NCBI RefSeq assembly: GCF_040907265.1 | Contig: NZ_JBFOHP010000002.1 | Span: forward strand, 930,001 to 994,000 | Length of the DNA: 64,000 nt | Direction: 5' to 3' | Source of the DNA: Streptomyces sclerotialus | GTDB taxonomy: Bacteria > Actinomycetota > Actinomycetes > Streptomycetales > Streptomycetaceae | Shown: positions 44,386-53,341 of the stretch, one piece after another | Layout of the letters: every line of letters begins with the position of its first letter | How positions within the stretch are numbered: the first letter of the stretch is position 1 | The notes under the pieces: model-generated | Told to the model about the DNA's origin: nothing | Databases searched by the model: none | The model's input: only the letters and a program-made list of their open reading frames with translations | Translations under genes and position numbers: made by a program

Positions 44386-45396
44386 ATGGCCAACAGATCA
44401 GCTCCACGCGGCCCCGCCCGGCTGCTCACCGCACTGCTCACCGTCCTCCTGGGCGCCGCGGCCCTCACCGCGTGCGGCGGCGCGGCGTCCGAAGGGGAGA
44501 ACGAGACCGAGGGCGCCGCCTCCGGCGCCTTCCCGCGCACGCTCGACACCGTGATGGGCGAGGTGGAAATACCGGCCCGGCCCCAGCGCGTCGTGGTCCT
44601 GGACACCGGCGAGCTGGACGACGTGACCATGCTCGGCATCACGCCGGTCGGCGCGGTCTCGCCGCACATGAAGACCGAGGGCGGCTTCCCCGCGTACCTC
44701 AAGGACAAGGTCGACGGCGTCACCGACGTCGGGCCGCTCCTCGAACCCGACCTGGAGAAGATCGCGGGCCTGAAGCCCGACCTGATCCTGTCCTCCAAGG
44801 TCCGGCACGAGAAGGTCTACGACAAGCTCAAGGCCATCGCCCCGACCGTGTTCACCGAGACGACCGGCGGCCCCTGGAAGGCCAATCTCAAGGTGCACGC
44901 CGAGGCGCTGGGTGAGGAGAAGCGGGCCGCCGCAGCGATGAAGCGGTACGAGCAGCGCGCGAAGCACCTGGGCGAGGCCGTCGAGAAGAAGGCCGGCACC
45001 ATGCCCTCCGCCTCCGTGGTCCGCTTCGTCGCCGGACCGACCCGCCTCTACACGAAGGCCTCCTTCAGCGGTGTCGTGCTCGACGACATCGGTCTGGCCC
45101 GCCCGGCCTCGCAGTCCTCCACCGACCCGGCGGAGCCCATGCTCGACGTCAGTCCTGAGCAGATCGACAAGGCCGACGCCGACCTGGTCTTCGTGACCGT
45201 CGCCGACACCCCGGCCAAGACCCGGAAGAAGGACGTGACCACCAACCCGGTCTGGCAGGACCTGCCCGCCGTCAAGAACGGCAAGGTCTTCGAGGTACCG
45301 GACGAGACCTGGATGTCCGGCATCGGCATCCAGGCCGCCGGGCACATGCTCGCCGACGTGGCGGAGGCCACCGGCGTCGAACTGCCCGAGAAGTGA
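44386..45396 (+). CDS. Ferric-siderophore-binding lipoprotein (FepB/FhuD-like)
   Basis: 336 residues. Lipobox LTAC near residue 30, then a class III binding-protein fold: RVVVLDTGELDDVTMLGITPVG, VGPLLEPDLEKIAGLKPDLIL, DADLVFVTV and PAVKNGKVFEVPDETW. It captures the ferric siderophore outside the membrane. Encoding it directly before the biosynthetic genes implies it recognises their product. Confidence 0.93.
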   Translation: MANRSAPRGPARLLTALLTVLLGAAALTACGGAASEGENETEGAASGAFPRTLDTVMGEVEIPARPQRVVVLDTGELDDVTMLGITPVGAVSPHMKTEGGFPAYLKDKVDGVTDVGPLLEPDLEKIAGLKPDLILSSKVRHEKVYDKLKAIAPTVFTETTGGPWKANLKVHAEALGEEKRAAAAMKRYEQRAKHLGEAVEKKAGTMPSASVVRFVAGPTRLYTKASFSGVVLDDIGLARPASQSSTDPAEPMLDVSPEQIDKADADLVFVTVADTPAKTRKKDVTTNPVWQDLPAVKNGKVFEVPDETWMSGIGIQAAGHMLADVAEATGVELPEK

Positions 45397-45403
45397 CACA
45401 CCC

Positions 45404-45438
45404 GCGGGGGCGGTCCGCGGTCCCCGGCCCGCCCCCGC
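45404..45438 (+). terminator. Hairpin between importer and biosynthesis genes
   Basis: GCGGGGGCGG / CCGCCCCCGC, a perfect 10-bp stem with a 15-base loop, sits eight bases after the binding-protein stop. It may attenuate read-through into the synthesis genes rather than end the transcript, since no separate promoter or iron box is obvious before 45479. Confidence 0.55.
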
Positions 45439-45478
45439 ACCACCCCGGACCACCCCCGAACCCGAAGGGGTCCCGCTC

Positions 45479-46669
45479 ATGCGGATGCACCTGCTCGCGC
45501 TCAACCCCACCGACTCGGTCACCGACGGCTTCCTCCCGGCCGCCGCCCGCCTCGGCCTCGACGTCACCGTCCTGACGGACCAGCCGGCGGCCCACCACGG
45601 GAGATATCCGCGTACCGAGATCATCGAGTGCGACGTCCACGACGTCCGCGCGGTCATCAGCCGGATCGCCGCGCACGGCCCCGCCGACGCGGTCTTCACC
45701 AACAGCGACCATCTCCAGACCCAGGCGGCGCTGGCCGCCGCGTACTTCGGGCTGCCCGGCAAGGACTGGCGTGCGGCGCTGCGCGCCAAGAACAAGGCCG
45801 AGATGCGCCGCCACCTCGCCGCCGCCGGCCTCGACACCGTACGGTCCGCACAGCTCGCGCCCCATGAGGAACCGGGCACGCTGGCCGCCGCCGGTCTGCC
45901 GTACCCCTGTGTCCTCAAGCCCCGCGAAGGGGTGGCCAGCGAGGACGTCGTGCTGGCCGAGGGGCCCGGCGAACTGGTCGAGCGCGCCAAGGAGATACGG
46001 TCCCGGCGGCCGGAAGCGGCGCTGGTCGCCGAGGAGTACCTGCCCGGCGAGCTGTTCACCCTGGAGACCCTGGGCGACGGCCGGACCCTGCACGTCCTCG
46101 GCGGATTCCACACCACGGTGTCCCCTCCCCCGGCCTTCATCGAGGAGCGCCTCACGTTCGTCGCATCCCACCCCGAGCCGGTCGTGGCACAGGTACTGGC
46201 CCAACTGCGCGCGCTGGGCGTCGGGTTCGGTGCCTGCCATACCGAGTTCGTGGTCCACGAGGGCCGCGCCCGGCTCATCGAGGTCAACTACCGCGCCATC
46301 GGTGACCAGTGCGACCTGCTGCTGGCGCAGGTGCTGGACGTACCGCTCTTCGCGCACATCCTCCGCACCCACCTGGGCGAGCCGCTGCCCGCCGGCCTCG
46401 GCGCCCGGACCGGCCGCGCGGCGGACGTACGGTACGCCCTCGCCGACCGGGCGGGCACCCTCACCGCCGCACCCGCGGCGCAGGACCGCACCGTCGACGG
46501 CGTCCGTCTGACGTACCGTCCGCTGCGCGCGGTCGGCAGCACGCACCCGCACTACCGCACCAACCGCGACTACCTCGGCGTACTGCGGGCCGTCGGCAGC
46601 GACCAGCGGGCCGTCGACCGGGCCGCCGAGGCGTTCTTCGCCACCGAACGCTGGGAGATCACCCCGTGA
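45479..46669 (+). CDS. pvsA: ATP-grasp ligase of a vibrioferrin-type siderophore operon (PvsA-like)
   Basis: 396 residues. ATP-grasp features are the N-terminal MRMHLLALNPTDSV fold, PCVLKPREGVASEDVV for nucleotide binding, LVAEEYLPGELFTLE and the Mg-binding LIEVNYRAIGDQ. In the vibrioferrin pathway PvsA joins L-alanine and 2-oxoglutarate. The assignment rests on gene order: ATP-grasp, NIS synthetase, MFS, NIS synthetase, PLP decarboxylase is exactly pvsABCDE. It is coupled to the next gene by GTGA. The substrates in this organism are inferred. Confidence 0.72.
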   Translation: MRMHLLALNPTDSVTDGFLPAAARLGLDVTVLTDQPAAHHGRYPRTEIIECDVHDVRAVISRIAAHGPADAVFTNSDHLQTQAALAAAYFGLPGKDWRAALRAKNKAEMRRHLAAAGLDTVRSAQLAPHEEPGTLAAAGLPYPCVLKPREGVASEDVVLAEGPGELVERAKEIRSRRPEAALVAEEYLPGELFTLETLGDGRTLHVLGGFHTTVSPPPAFIEERLTFVASHPEPVVAQVLAQLRALGVGFGACHTEFVVHEGRARLIEVNYRAIGDQCDLLLAQVLDVPLFAHILRTHLGEPLPAGLGARTGRAADVRYALADRAGTLTAAPAAQDRTVDGVRLTYRPLRAVGSTHPHYRTNRDYLGVLRAVGSDQRAVDRAAEAFFATERWEITP

Positions 46670-48465
46670 CCGCCGCTACCGGGACCCGCACCGGCACGGG
46701 GACGGCGTGCGGGCCGGCGGAGCGCGCGCTGCTGGTGCGCGTGCTGAGCGCGCTGCTGCGGGAGGACGTGGCGGGCCTGCGCACCCGGAGCACCGTCCTG
46801 CAGCGCCCGGACGGTCAGTGGCTGCGACTGCCCGCCGGGACCGGCGAAGCGCTGCTGCTGCCGCTGACGCCCGACGGCTACCAGGCCGAGTACGCGGCCC
46901 GGCTGCCGCTGCTCGTCCGCGAGGCCGACGGCGCCCGGCTGAGCGGCCTCGCCGACGTCCTCGCCGCGCTGCGGGCGCACGCCGACCCGCTCGACCACGA
47001 CGGCTTCGACGCCTTCGCCGAGGAGTGCCGGCAGACCCTCGCGACGCTGCGGCTGCACGCCGCGACGCGGGACGAGGTGACCGCCGCGCTGACGGACCGG
47101 CACGGCCCGGACCCCGCCCGCTGGACGGGTCTGGCCGCGGGGCTCGCCCACGACACGCTCGCGGCCCGCCTCGACCACCCGGTGTACCCGGCCTCGCGCG
47201 GGCGCTCCGGCCTGGACGAGGAGCTGCTGCGGGCGTACGCGCCGGAGTTCCACCCCCGGTTCCCGCTGCGCTGGCTGCTGCTGCCGCGCGCCGCTGTCAC
47301 CGTGGCCGGCGGCGCCGACGCACTGCCCGCCTGCTGGCCGATGCCCGCCGACCTGGCACGCCCCGACCTGAACCGCAGCCACCTCGCGCTGCCGGTGCAC
47401 CCGCTGACCGCCGGCGGCCCGCTGCGCTCCGCGCTCCGGGAGACGGGCCTGACCGCGGACGCGGTGCTGACCGAACGCCCCTGGCTGGAGACCGTACCGA
47501 CGCTGTCGATGCGTACCGTGGCGGCGGCCGCCGACCCGCGGACGCATCTGAAACTGCCGCTGGCCACCTCGACGCTGGGGCTGCGCAACCGGCGCACCAT
47601 CAAGCCGCCCACCCTGGTCGACGGCGCGGCGGGCCAGCGGCTGCTGGAGACGGTGCTCGCCCGTGAGCCGCGGTTCCGGGAGTCGGTGCTCCAGGCCGAC
47701 GAGACGGTGTACGCGCACGCCGGGCACGAGCTGCTGGCCGTACTGTGCCGCCGCTACCCGGCCGGCCTGGACGGCAGCGCCGTCGTCCCGCTGGCCGCGC
47801 TGCTCGCCCCGGCGCCCGGCGGGCGGCTGGTCATCGACCACCTCGCCGACCGGTTCCACGGCGGCGACCCGCTCGCGCTGCTCGACGCCTGCCTGACCCT
47901 GCTGTTCGACTGGCAGACCACGCTCTTCGGCTACGGCATCGCCCTGGAGTCCCACCAGCAGAACGTCTCGCTGCTGCTGGACCGGACGGCCACGGGCGGT
48001 ACCCGGATGCGGCTGCTGTTCAAGGACAACGACGCGCCCCGGATCAACACCGTACGGCTGCGGGAGCGGCTGGGCGCGGCCGCGCCGGACCCGGCGGACT
48101 TCGCCGACGGGCGGATATGCGGTGAGAGCGACGGTCCGGTGGCCGACGTGTTCACCACCATCACCGTCCACCTGTGTGCCGGTGCGTACGCCTTCGGGCT
48201 GGCGCGGCACGGCCGGGCGCCGCTGGACCGGCTGCTGGGGCTGGTCCGCGACCGCCTCGCCGACGCCGTCGGGCGGCTGGGCACCGGGCCCGGCGAACCG
48301 GGCACCGTCCTGCGCGCACGGCTGCTGGACGCGCCGTACCTGCCGGTCAAGGCGATGGTGAGCGCGGGGACGCTGCTGTCGAAGGAGCGCTCGGGCGCGG
48401 CCGACATCAACAAGCACTACACCACGGGCCCCAACTACCTGCGGCCGGCGGGGAGTGCCCGGTGA
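46666..48465 (+). CDS. pvsB: NIS siderophore synthetase (IucA/IucC family, PvsB-like)
   Basis: 599 residues from a GTG overlapping the ATP-grasp stop. IucA/IucC hallmarks: LALPVHPLTAGG (ATP-binding HP), HLKLPLATSTLGLRNRR (Lys and Ser/Thr for nucleotide), ESHQQNVSLLLD and LFKDNDAPRIN. These enzymes adenylate a citrate or related carboxyl and couple it to an amine or alcohol. By position it corresponds to PvsB, which joins the two halves of vibrioferrin. It is coupled to the MFS gene. Confidence 0.85.
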   Translation: MTAATGTRTGTGTACGPAERALLVRVLSALLREDVAGLRTRSTVLQRPDGQWLRLPAGTGEALLLPLTPDGYQAEYAARLPLLVREADGARLSGLADVLAALRAHADPLDHDGFDAFAEECRQTLATLRLHAATRDEVTAALTDRHGPDPARWTGLAAGLAHDTLAARLDHPVYPASRGRSGLDEELLRAYAPEFHPRFPLRWLLLPRAAVTVAGGADALPACWPMPADLARPDLNRSHLALPVHPLTAGGPLRSALRETGLTADAVLTERPWLETVPTLSMRTVAAAADPRTHLKLPLATSTLGLRNRRTIKPPTLVDGAAGQRLLETVLAREPRFRESVLQADETVYAHAGHELLAVLCRRYPAGLDGSAVVPLAALLAPAPGGRLVIDHLADRFHGGDPLALLDACLTLLFDWQTTLFGYGIALESHQQNVSLLLDRTATGGTRMRLLFKDNDAPRINTVRLRERLGAAAPDPADFADGRICGESDGPVADVFTTITVHLCAGAYAFGLARHGRAPLDRLLGLVRDRLADAVGRLGTGPGEPGTVLRARLLDAPYLPVKAMVSAGTLLSKERSGAADINKHYTTGPNYLRPAGSAR

Positions 48466-49712
48466 GCGCCACCGCGCCGCAGGCGTGCCCGGCGCCCGCC
48501 GTTCCGCCGGGCGGCCCGGCGGTGCCGGGGCTCGGCCGCCGTCAGGTGCACGCGGTGGCCGGCTGCTACTTCGTGGCGTCCTTCGCGGCGCTCGGCCTGC
48601 CGCCGTTCCTGACCGAGATCCTGCCCGGCCTGGGTGACCGTGGTGCCCGGTGGGCCGGTCTGCTCTACATCGTCCCCACCCTGTTCGGCGGGCTCGTCGC
48701 CCCGCTGTGGGGACGGCTGGCGGACCGCTTCGGCCGGAAGAAGCTGCTGCTGCGCGCGCAGTTGGGGCTGGCCGCCGCGTTCCTGTTCGCGGGGTGGGCC
48801 GACTCGGTGGCCACGTTCACCGCCGCGCTGGTGCTCCAGGGCGTCCTGGGCGGCACGTTCGCCGCGTCCAACGGCTATCTGGCCGCGGCGCTGGAGGGGC
48901 CCGCGCTGTCCCGGGCGCTGACGCTCATGCAGGGCAGCGCCCGGGCCGCACTGGTCCTCGCGCCGATCGTGGTCGGCACGCTGTCGCCGTGGCTGTCACC
49001 GCACCGGCAGTACGCGCTGCTCGCGGTGTTGCCGCTGGCCGCGGCGGTGATGCTCACGGTGCTGCCGGAACCGCGCCGGGCCGGGGCACACGGTGCCGGT
49101 ACGGCCGGAGCGGACCCGGCCGGGTCCGCACGCGGCAACCGCGGGACGCTGCGCGCCCTCCTGGCCCTGGAGTTCGTCTTCGTCCTCTCGACGGTGGTCT
49201 CCTTCCCGTATCTGATCTCGCTCGTCAAGGAGCGCATACCGGGGACCGGGGCGCTGGTGTCCGGCGTGCTCTTCGCACTGCCGCACATGTGCTACCTGGT
49301 CGCCGCGATGGCGGTGCACGCCGCCTTCCGCACCCGGCCCCGGCTCGGAGTGGCGCTCGGCTTCGCCTGCGTCGCGCTGGGCTCGGCCGGGCACGACCTC
49401 GCCGACTCGCTGCCTGCTTTCCTGGCCGTCCGGGTACTGCTCGGCGCCGGTCTCACGCTGGGGCTGGTCTGCATGTCCGTGCTGGCCGCCGACTGCGCCG
49501 AGGGCCGGGCGCCCGGCGGGCTGTTCGGCTCCATCGAGTTCTTCTCCAAGGCCGGCGCGGTCGCCGCCGGCCTGGCCGCCGCGGCCGGCAACAGCCTGTT
49601 CGGGCCGTCGGCTCCCCTGCTCATCGGCACCGCGATCGCCGCGGTCACCGTGCTCGCGACCGCCCTCCCGCCTCTCTTCCGCCGTCTTTCCGCTACTCGC
49701 AGGAGCTCTTGA
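48462..49712 (+). CDS. pvsC: MFS exporter for the siderophore (PvsC-like)
   Basis: 416 residues from a GTG overlapping the previous stop. Twelve hydrophobic segments, MFS motif A GRLADRFGRKK after helix 2, and GVLGGTFAASNGYLAA. Position inside the NIS operon, between the two synthetases as in pvsC, indicates export of the finished siderophore. Confidence 0.85.
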   Translation: MSATAPQACPAPAVPPGGPAVPGLGRRQVHAVAGCYFVASFAALGLPPFLTEILPGLGDRGARWAGLLYIVPTLFGGLVAPLWGRLADRFGRKKLLLRAQLGLAAAFLFAGWADSVATFTAALVLQGVLGGTFAASNGYLAAALEGPALSRALTLMQGSARAALVLAPIVVGTLSPWLSPHRQYALLAVLPLAAAVMLTVLPEPRRAGAHGAGTAGADPAGSARGNRGTLRALLALEFVFVLSTVVSFPYLISLVKERIPGTGALVSGVLFALPHMCYLVAAMAVHAAFRTRPRLGVALGFACVALGSAGHDLADSLPAFLAVRVLLGAGLTLGLVCMSVLAADCAEGRAPGGLFGSIEFFSKAGAVAAGLAAAAGNSLFGPSAPLLIGTAIAAVTVLATALPPLFRRLSATRRSS

Positions 49713-51481
49713 TGCCTCCGCTGACGAACCCCGCAACCGAACGCACCGGTACCCCGGCCCCCGCTTCCCCCGCCCGGCTGCCCACCGCCGACGACGCGGT
49801 GGCGCACACCCTGCTCAACTGCCTGCTCCGTGAGGTCTCCGGCCCCGAGCACCAGACCGCCGTCGACCGGGGCCACCTGCTCCTGCGACTGCCCCGCCGC
49901 GACGTGCAGCTGCGGGTCGCGCTGCGCCGTACGTCGCTGATCGGCGCGCACCGCTTCAGCGGCCCGGTGTCCGAGCGGACCGGCGACGGGTGGGCCGAGA
50001 TCGGCTGGCGGCGGCTGGCCGAGTACGTGCACGCCGAGCTGACGCTGCGGACCGGGGTGACCAACGACGAGTTCCTGGACCAGGTCGCCGCCGGCCACCG
50101 GGCGACCGCGGCGGCGCTGGCCGGCCGGCCGGCGCCGGAGGACGCCGGTGCGGCCGGTGACGGCGCCTGGGACTGGCACGACGCCTATGTGGCCTCCGAG
50201 CAGTCGCTCGTCCTCGGCCACCGTTTCCACCCCACCCCCAAGGCCCGCACCGGCGACCCCGGCGCCTGGCAGGCGTACGCGCCCGAGACCGGCGGCACCT
50301 TCCCGCTGCTGCTGCTCGCCGTCCGCGAGCAGCTGGTCGCGGAGGAGACCGCGGTGCCGGACGCCGCCGCTCCGCTGGACGCGTCCGGCGCACCGGTGCC
50401 CGCCGGATACCGGCTGCTGCCCGCGCACCCCTGGCAGTACGAGCTGCTGCGCGGCCATCCGGGCCTCCGGGCGGCCGTGGCGCGGGACGACGTCCGCGTG
50501 CTGGGCGCCGGCGAGGTGCCCTACGCCGCGACCGCCTCGGTCCGCACCCTCTACACGGCCGACACCTTCCTGAAGTTCAGCCTGAACGTCCGGATCACCA
50601 ACTGCCTGCGGAAGAACGCCAGTTACGAGTTGTCCGGCGCGGTCGCGCTCACCCGGCTGCTGGCCCCGGTCCTGGACGGCCTGGCCGCCCGCTTCCCCGG
50701 CTGCGCGGTGCTCCGCGAGCCCGCGTACCGCAGCCTGGCCCTCCCCGGACCCGACGGTTCCCCCGACACCGCGCTGCTCGAAGGATTCGGGGTGATCGTC
50801 CGCGAGGGGCTGTCCCGGCGGCTGCTGCCCGGCACCACGCCGCTGCTCGCCGCCGCCGTCGCCGACGAGTACCCGGCCGGTCCCGCGCACATCTCCCGGC
50901 TGCCGGCCGGCGCCGACCCGCAGACCGCGCTCAAGTGGTGGGCCGCCTACCTCGACCTGCTGGTCCCCCCGGTACTGGCCGCCTACTTCGACCACGGTCT
51001 GGTCTTCGAACCGCATCTGCAGAACGTGCTGATCTGCGTCGACGGCGCCGGCATGCCCGCGCAGGTACTGCTGCGCGACCTGGAGGGCACCAAACTGCTC
51101 CCCGAGCGGCACGCCGACCTCCTCGCCACGCTGCCCGCCGAGGTCGCCGGGCCCCTGACGTACGACGCGCAGCGCGGCTGGGACCGGGTGGTGTACTGCC
51201 TGCTGGTCAACCACCTCAGCGAACTGCTCGCCGCCCTCGCCGACCTGCACCCGGAGACCGAGGCCGCGCTGTGGGGCGAGGTGCGCCGCGCCCTCCAGCA
51301 CCACGCCGACCTGCACGGCTGCCCGCCGCGGCTGGCCGCGCTGCTCGCGGGCGTACCGCTGCCCGCCAAGGCCAACCTGCTCACCCGCTGGGCGCGCAAG
51401 GCCGACCGCGAGGCGGGCTACGTCCCGCTGCCCTCGCCGCTCGCCGCCTCCGTCCTCTCCGCCACCGCCGGGAACGCCTGA
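49712..51481 (+). CDS. pvsD: NIS siderophore synthetase (IucA/IucC family, PvsD-like)
   Basis: 589 residues; ATG overlaps the MFS stop by one base (TGATG) with AGGAG upstream. Motifs are LLPAHPWQYE, FLKFSLNVRITNCLRKN, EPHLQNVLICVD and LRDLEGTKLL, a full NIS fold. The corresponding PvsD couples citrate to L-serine. It differs from the first synthetase throughout, so the two are not recent duplicates. Confidence 0.86.
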   Translation: MPPLTNPATERTGTPAPASPARLPTADDAVAHTLLNCLLREVSGPEHQTAVDRGHLLLRLPRRDVQLRVALRRTSLIGAHRFSGPVSERTGDGWAEIGWRRLAEYVHAELTLRTGVTNDEFLDQVAAGHRATAAALAGRPAPEDAGAAGDGAWDWHDAYVASEQSLVLGHRFHPTPKARTGDPGAWQAYAPETGGTFPLLLLAVREQLVAEETAVPDAAAPLDASGAPVPAGYRLLPAHPWQYELLRGHPGLRAAVARDDVRVLGAGEVPYAATASVRTLYTADTFLKFSLNVRITNCLRKNASYELSGAVALTRLLAPVLDGLAARFPGCAVLREPAYRSLALPGPDGSPDTALLEGFGVIVREGLSRRLLPGTTPLLAAAVADEYPAGPAHISRLPAGADPQTALKWWAAYLDLLVPPVLAAYFDHGLVFEPHLQNVLICVDGAGMPAQVLLRDLEGTKLLPERHADLLATLPAEVAGPLTYDAQRGWDRVVYCLLVNHLSELLAALADLHPETEAALWGEVRRALQHHADLHGCPPRLAALLAGVPLPAKANLLTRWARKADREAGYVPLPSPLAASVLSATAGNA

Positions 51482-52701
51482 TGACCGCCCCCACCGCCGC
51501 CGTCCGCGACCGCGTCCGCACCCTGCGGCCCGAGGACCTCCCGGCGTACTGCTACGACCTGACGGCACTGCGGAACCACGCCGGTCACGTGCGGGCTTCC
51601 CTCCCCGGCCGGGTCGAGCTGTACTACGCGGCCAAGGCCAATCCCGAACCGGAGGTGCTGGCCGCGCTCCGGCCGTACGTGCACGGCTACGAGGTCTCCT
51701 CCGGCGGCGAGCTGACCCACGTCCGCAAGGCGGTGCCCGGCCTCCCGCTGGCCTTCGGCGGCCCGGGCAAGACCCCGGCGGAGCTCGCCGGCGCGCTGGC
51801 CTCCGGCGTCGAGCGGTTCCACGTGGAGAGCGTGCACGAGCTGCACATGCTCGCCGCCCTGGCGGTACGCCACGCCCCCGGCCGCCGCGTCGCCGTACTG
51901 CCCCGCTTCAACCTCCCCGTGAGCGGCGGCGCCCTGGACGGCGGCGCACTCACCATGGGCGGCCGCCCGGCCCCCTTCGGCATCGACCCCGAACAGGCCG
52001 ACGAGACCGTACGCCTGCTCACCGACGGCACCTACCCGCACCTCGAACTACGGGGCGTACACGCCCACTTGGCCAGCGGACTGGAGGCACCCGCCCAGCT
52101 GGCGGTGGCCGGCTCGATCGTCACCTGGGCCACCGGCCTGGCCGCCCGGCACCGCATACCCCTCCCCGAAGTGGTCGTCGGCGGCGGCATGGCCGTCGAC
52201 TACACCGCGCCGGAGCGCCGCTTCGACTGGACCGCGTACGGCACAGGGCTGGCCCGGCTCACCGCGGCGCACCCGGAGCTGACGCTGCGCATCGAGCCGG
52301 GCCGCGCGCTCACCGCGTACTGCGGCTGGTACGTCACCGAGGTGCTGGACGTGAAGCGCAGCCACGGTGCGGAGTTCGCCGTGGTCCGCGGCGGCACGCA
52401 TCATCTGCGCACGCCCGCCACCAAGGGCCACGACCAGCCCTGCACGGTGCTGCCCGCCGACGGTCCCTGGCCGCATCCCTGGCCCCGCCCGGCGGCCGTG
52501 GGTGACCGGGTGACGCTGACCGGCCAGCTGTGCACGCCCAAGGACCTGCTCGCCCGGGGCGTGGCAGCGGCCGGTCTGCGGGCCGGTGACCGAGTGGCGT
52601 TCGGGATGGCAGGGGCGTACGCGTGGAACATCTCGCACCACGACTTCCTCATGCATCCGCGCCCCGGCTTCCACTTCCTCGGCGCGCCCGAAGGAGGCTG
52701 A
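51481..52701 (+). CDS. pvsE: Fold-III PLP decarboxylase (PvsE-like)
   Basis: 406 residues, ATG overlapping the previous stop (TGATG). An alanine-racemase-fold barrel has the PLP Lys in ELYYAAKANPEPEVL, YEVSSGGE, LRGVHAHLASG, VVVGGGMAVDY and EPGRALTAYCGWYV, with QLCTPKDLL in the C-terminal barrel. It belongs with DAP/ornithine decarboxylase-like enzymes found in NIS clusters (PvsE, SbnH). In vibrioferrin synthesis PvsE decarboxylates the citryl-serine intermediate to give an ethanolamine ester. It is the last gene of the operon. Confidence 0.85.
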   Translation: MTAPTAAVRDRVRTLRPEDLPAYCYDLTALRNHAGHVRASLPGRVELYYAAKANPEPEVLAALRPYVHGYEVSSGGELTHVRKAVPGLPLAFGGPGKTPAELAGALASGVERFHVESVHELHMLAALAVRHAPGRRVAVLPRFNLPVSGGALDGGALTMGGRPAPFGIDPEQADETVRLLTDGTYPHLELRGVHAHLASGLEAPAQLAVAGSIVTWATGLAARHRIPLPEVVVGGGMAVDYTAPERRFDWTAYGTGLARLTAAHPELTLRIEPGRALTAYCGWYVTEVLDVKRSHGAEFAVVRGGTHHLRTPATKGHDQPCTVLPADGPWPHPWPRPAAVGDRVTLTGQLCTPKDLLARGVAAAGLRAGDRVAFGMAGAYAWNISHHDFLMHPRPGFHFLGAPEGG

Positions 52702-52846
52702 GGCCGTCCGGTCCCGGTGTCCAGCGGGCGTGCCCGTCCGGGACCGGGTTCGTGCGGTCGGCGACGTATCCGGTGGACAGCGGGGCGCGGCGGGACGACG
52801 CTGGACCGACGACATTCGTACCCGTATGTCACGGAGGGGAGCCACC

Positions 52847-53296
52847 ATGTCGCAGGCAGCACCCCACGCAGCGGGCCCCAAGCAACCCCGGGCGCACGGC
52901 CCGGAGAACGTCTGGGCGGCCAGCGGCACGCTCTTCGCCGGCGTCCTGATGCTGGTCTCCGGGGTTCTGGGCGTCCTGGAAGGCATCGCCGGCATCGCCA
53001 ACAACAAGGTGTACCTGCTGAGCAACGAGCTGACCGGCACCTACGTCTACGAGTTCGACACCACCGTGTGGGGCTGGATCCACCTGATCCTCGGCATCGT
53101 GGTGGCCATCACCGGCTTCGGGCTGCTCAAGGGCGCCCGCTGGGCCCGCATGTCGGGCATCGTCCTGGCGGGCCTGTACGTGATCGCGCACTTCATGTGG
53201 CTGCCGTACCAGCCCATCTGGGCCACGGTCGGCATCGCGCTCGGCGTCTTCGTCATCTGGTCGCTGTGCACGGACCGCACCCGCTACATCCCCTGA
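52847..53296 (+). CDS. Small four-helix membrane protein (DUF7144-like)
   Basis: 149 residues from ATG 52847 (GGAGGGG upstream; the frame is open further but codes no recognisable extension). A short hydrophilic N-terminus precedes four membrane segments: LFAGVLMLVSGVLGVLEGI, WIHLILGIVVAITGFGLL, GIVLAGLYVIAHFMW and ATVGIALGVFVIWSL. This layout is common in actinomycete membrane proteins of unknown function. It has its own promoter region after the siderophore operon and ends at a bidirectional hairpin. Confidence 0.8.
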   Translation: MSQAAPHAAGPKQPRAHGPENVWAASGTLFAGVLMLVSGVLGVLEGIAGIANNKVYLLSNELTGTYVYEFDTTVWGWIHLILGIVVAITGFGLLKGARWARMSGIVLAGLYVIAHFMWLPYQPIWATVGIALGVFVIWSLCTDRTRYIP

Positions 53297-53303
53297 CGAC
53301 GAG

Positions 53304-53332
53304 GCGCCGACGGCCGGCCGGGCCGCCGGCGC
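53304..53332. terminator. Bidirectional hairpin terminator
   Basis: GCGCCGACGGCC / GGCCGCCGGCGC forms a 12-bp stem with one mismatch and a 5-base loop between the convergent membrane-protein and monooxygenase genes. Confidence 0.65.
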
Positions 53333-53341
53333 TCCCGTTCC

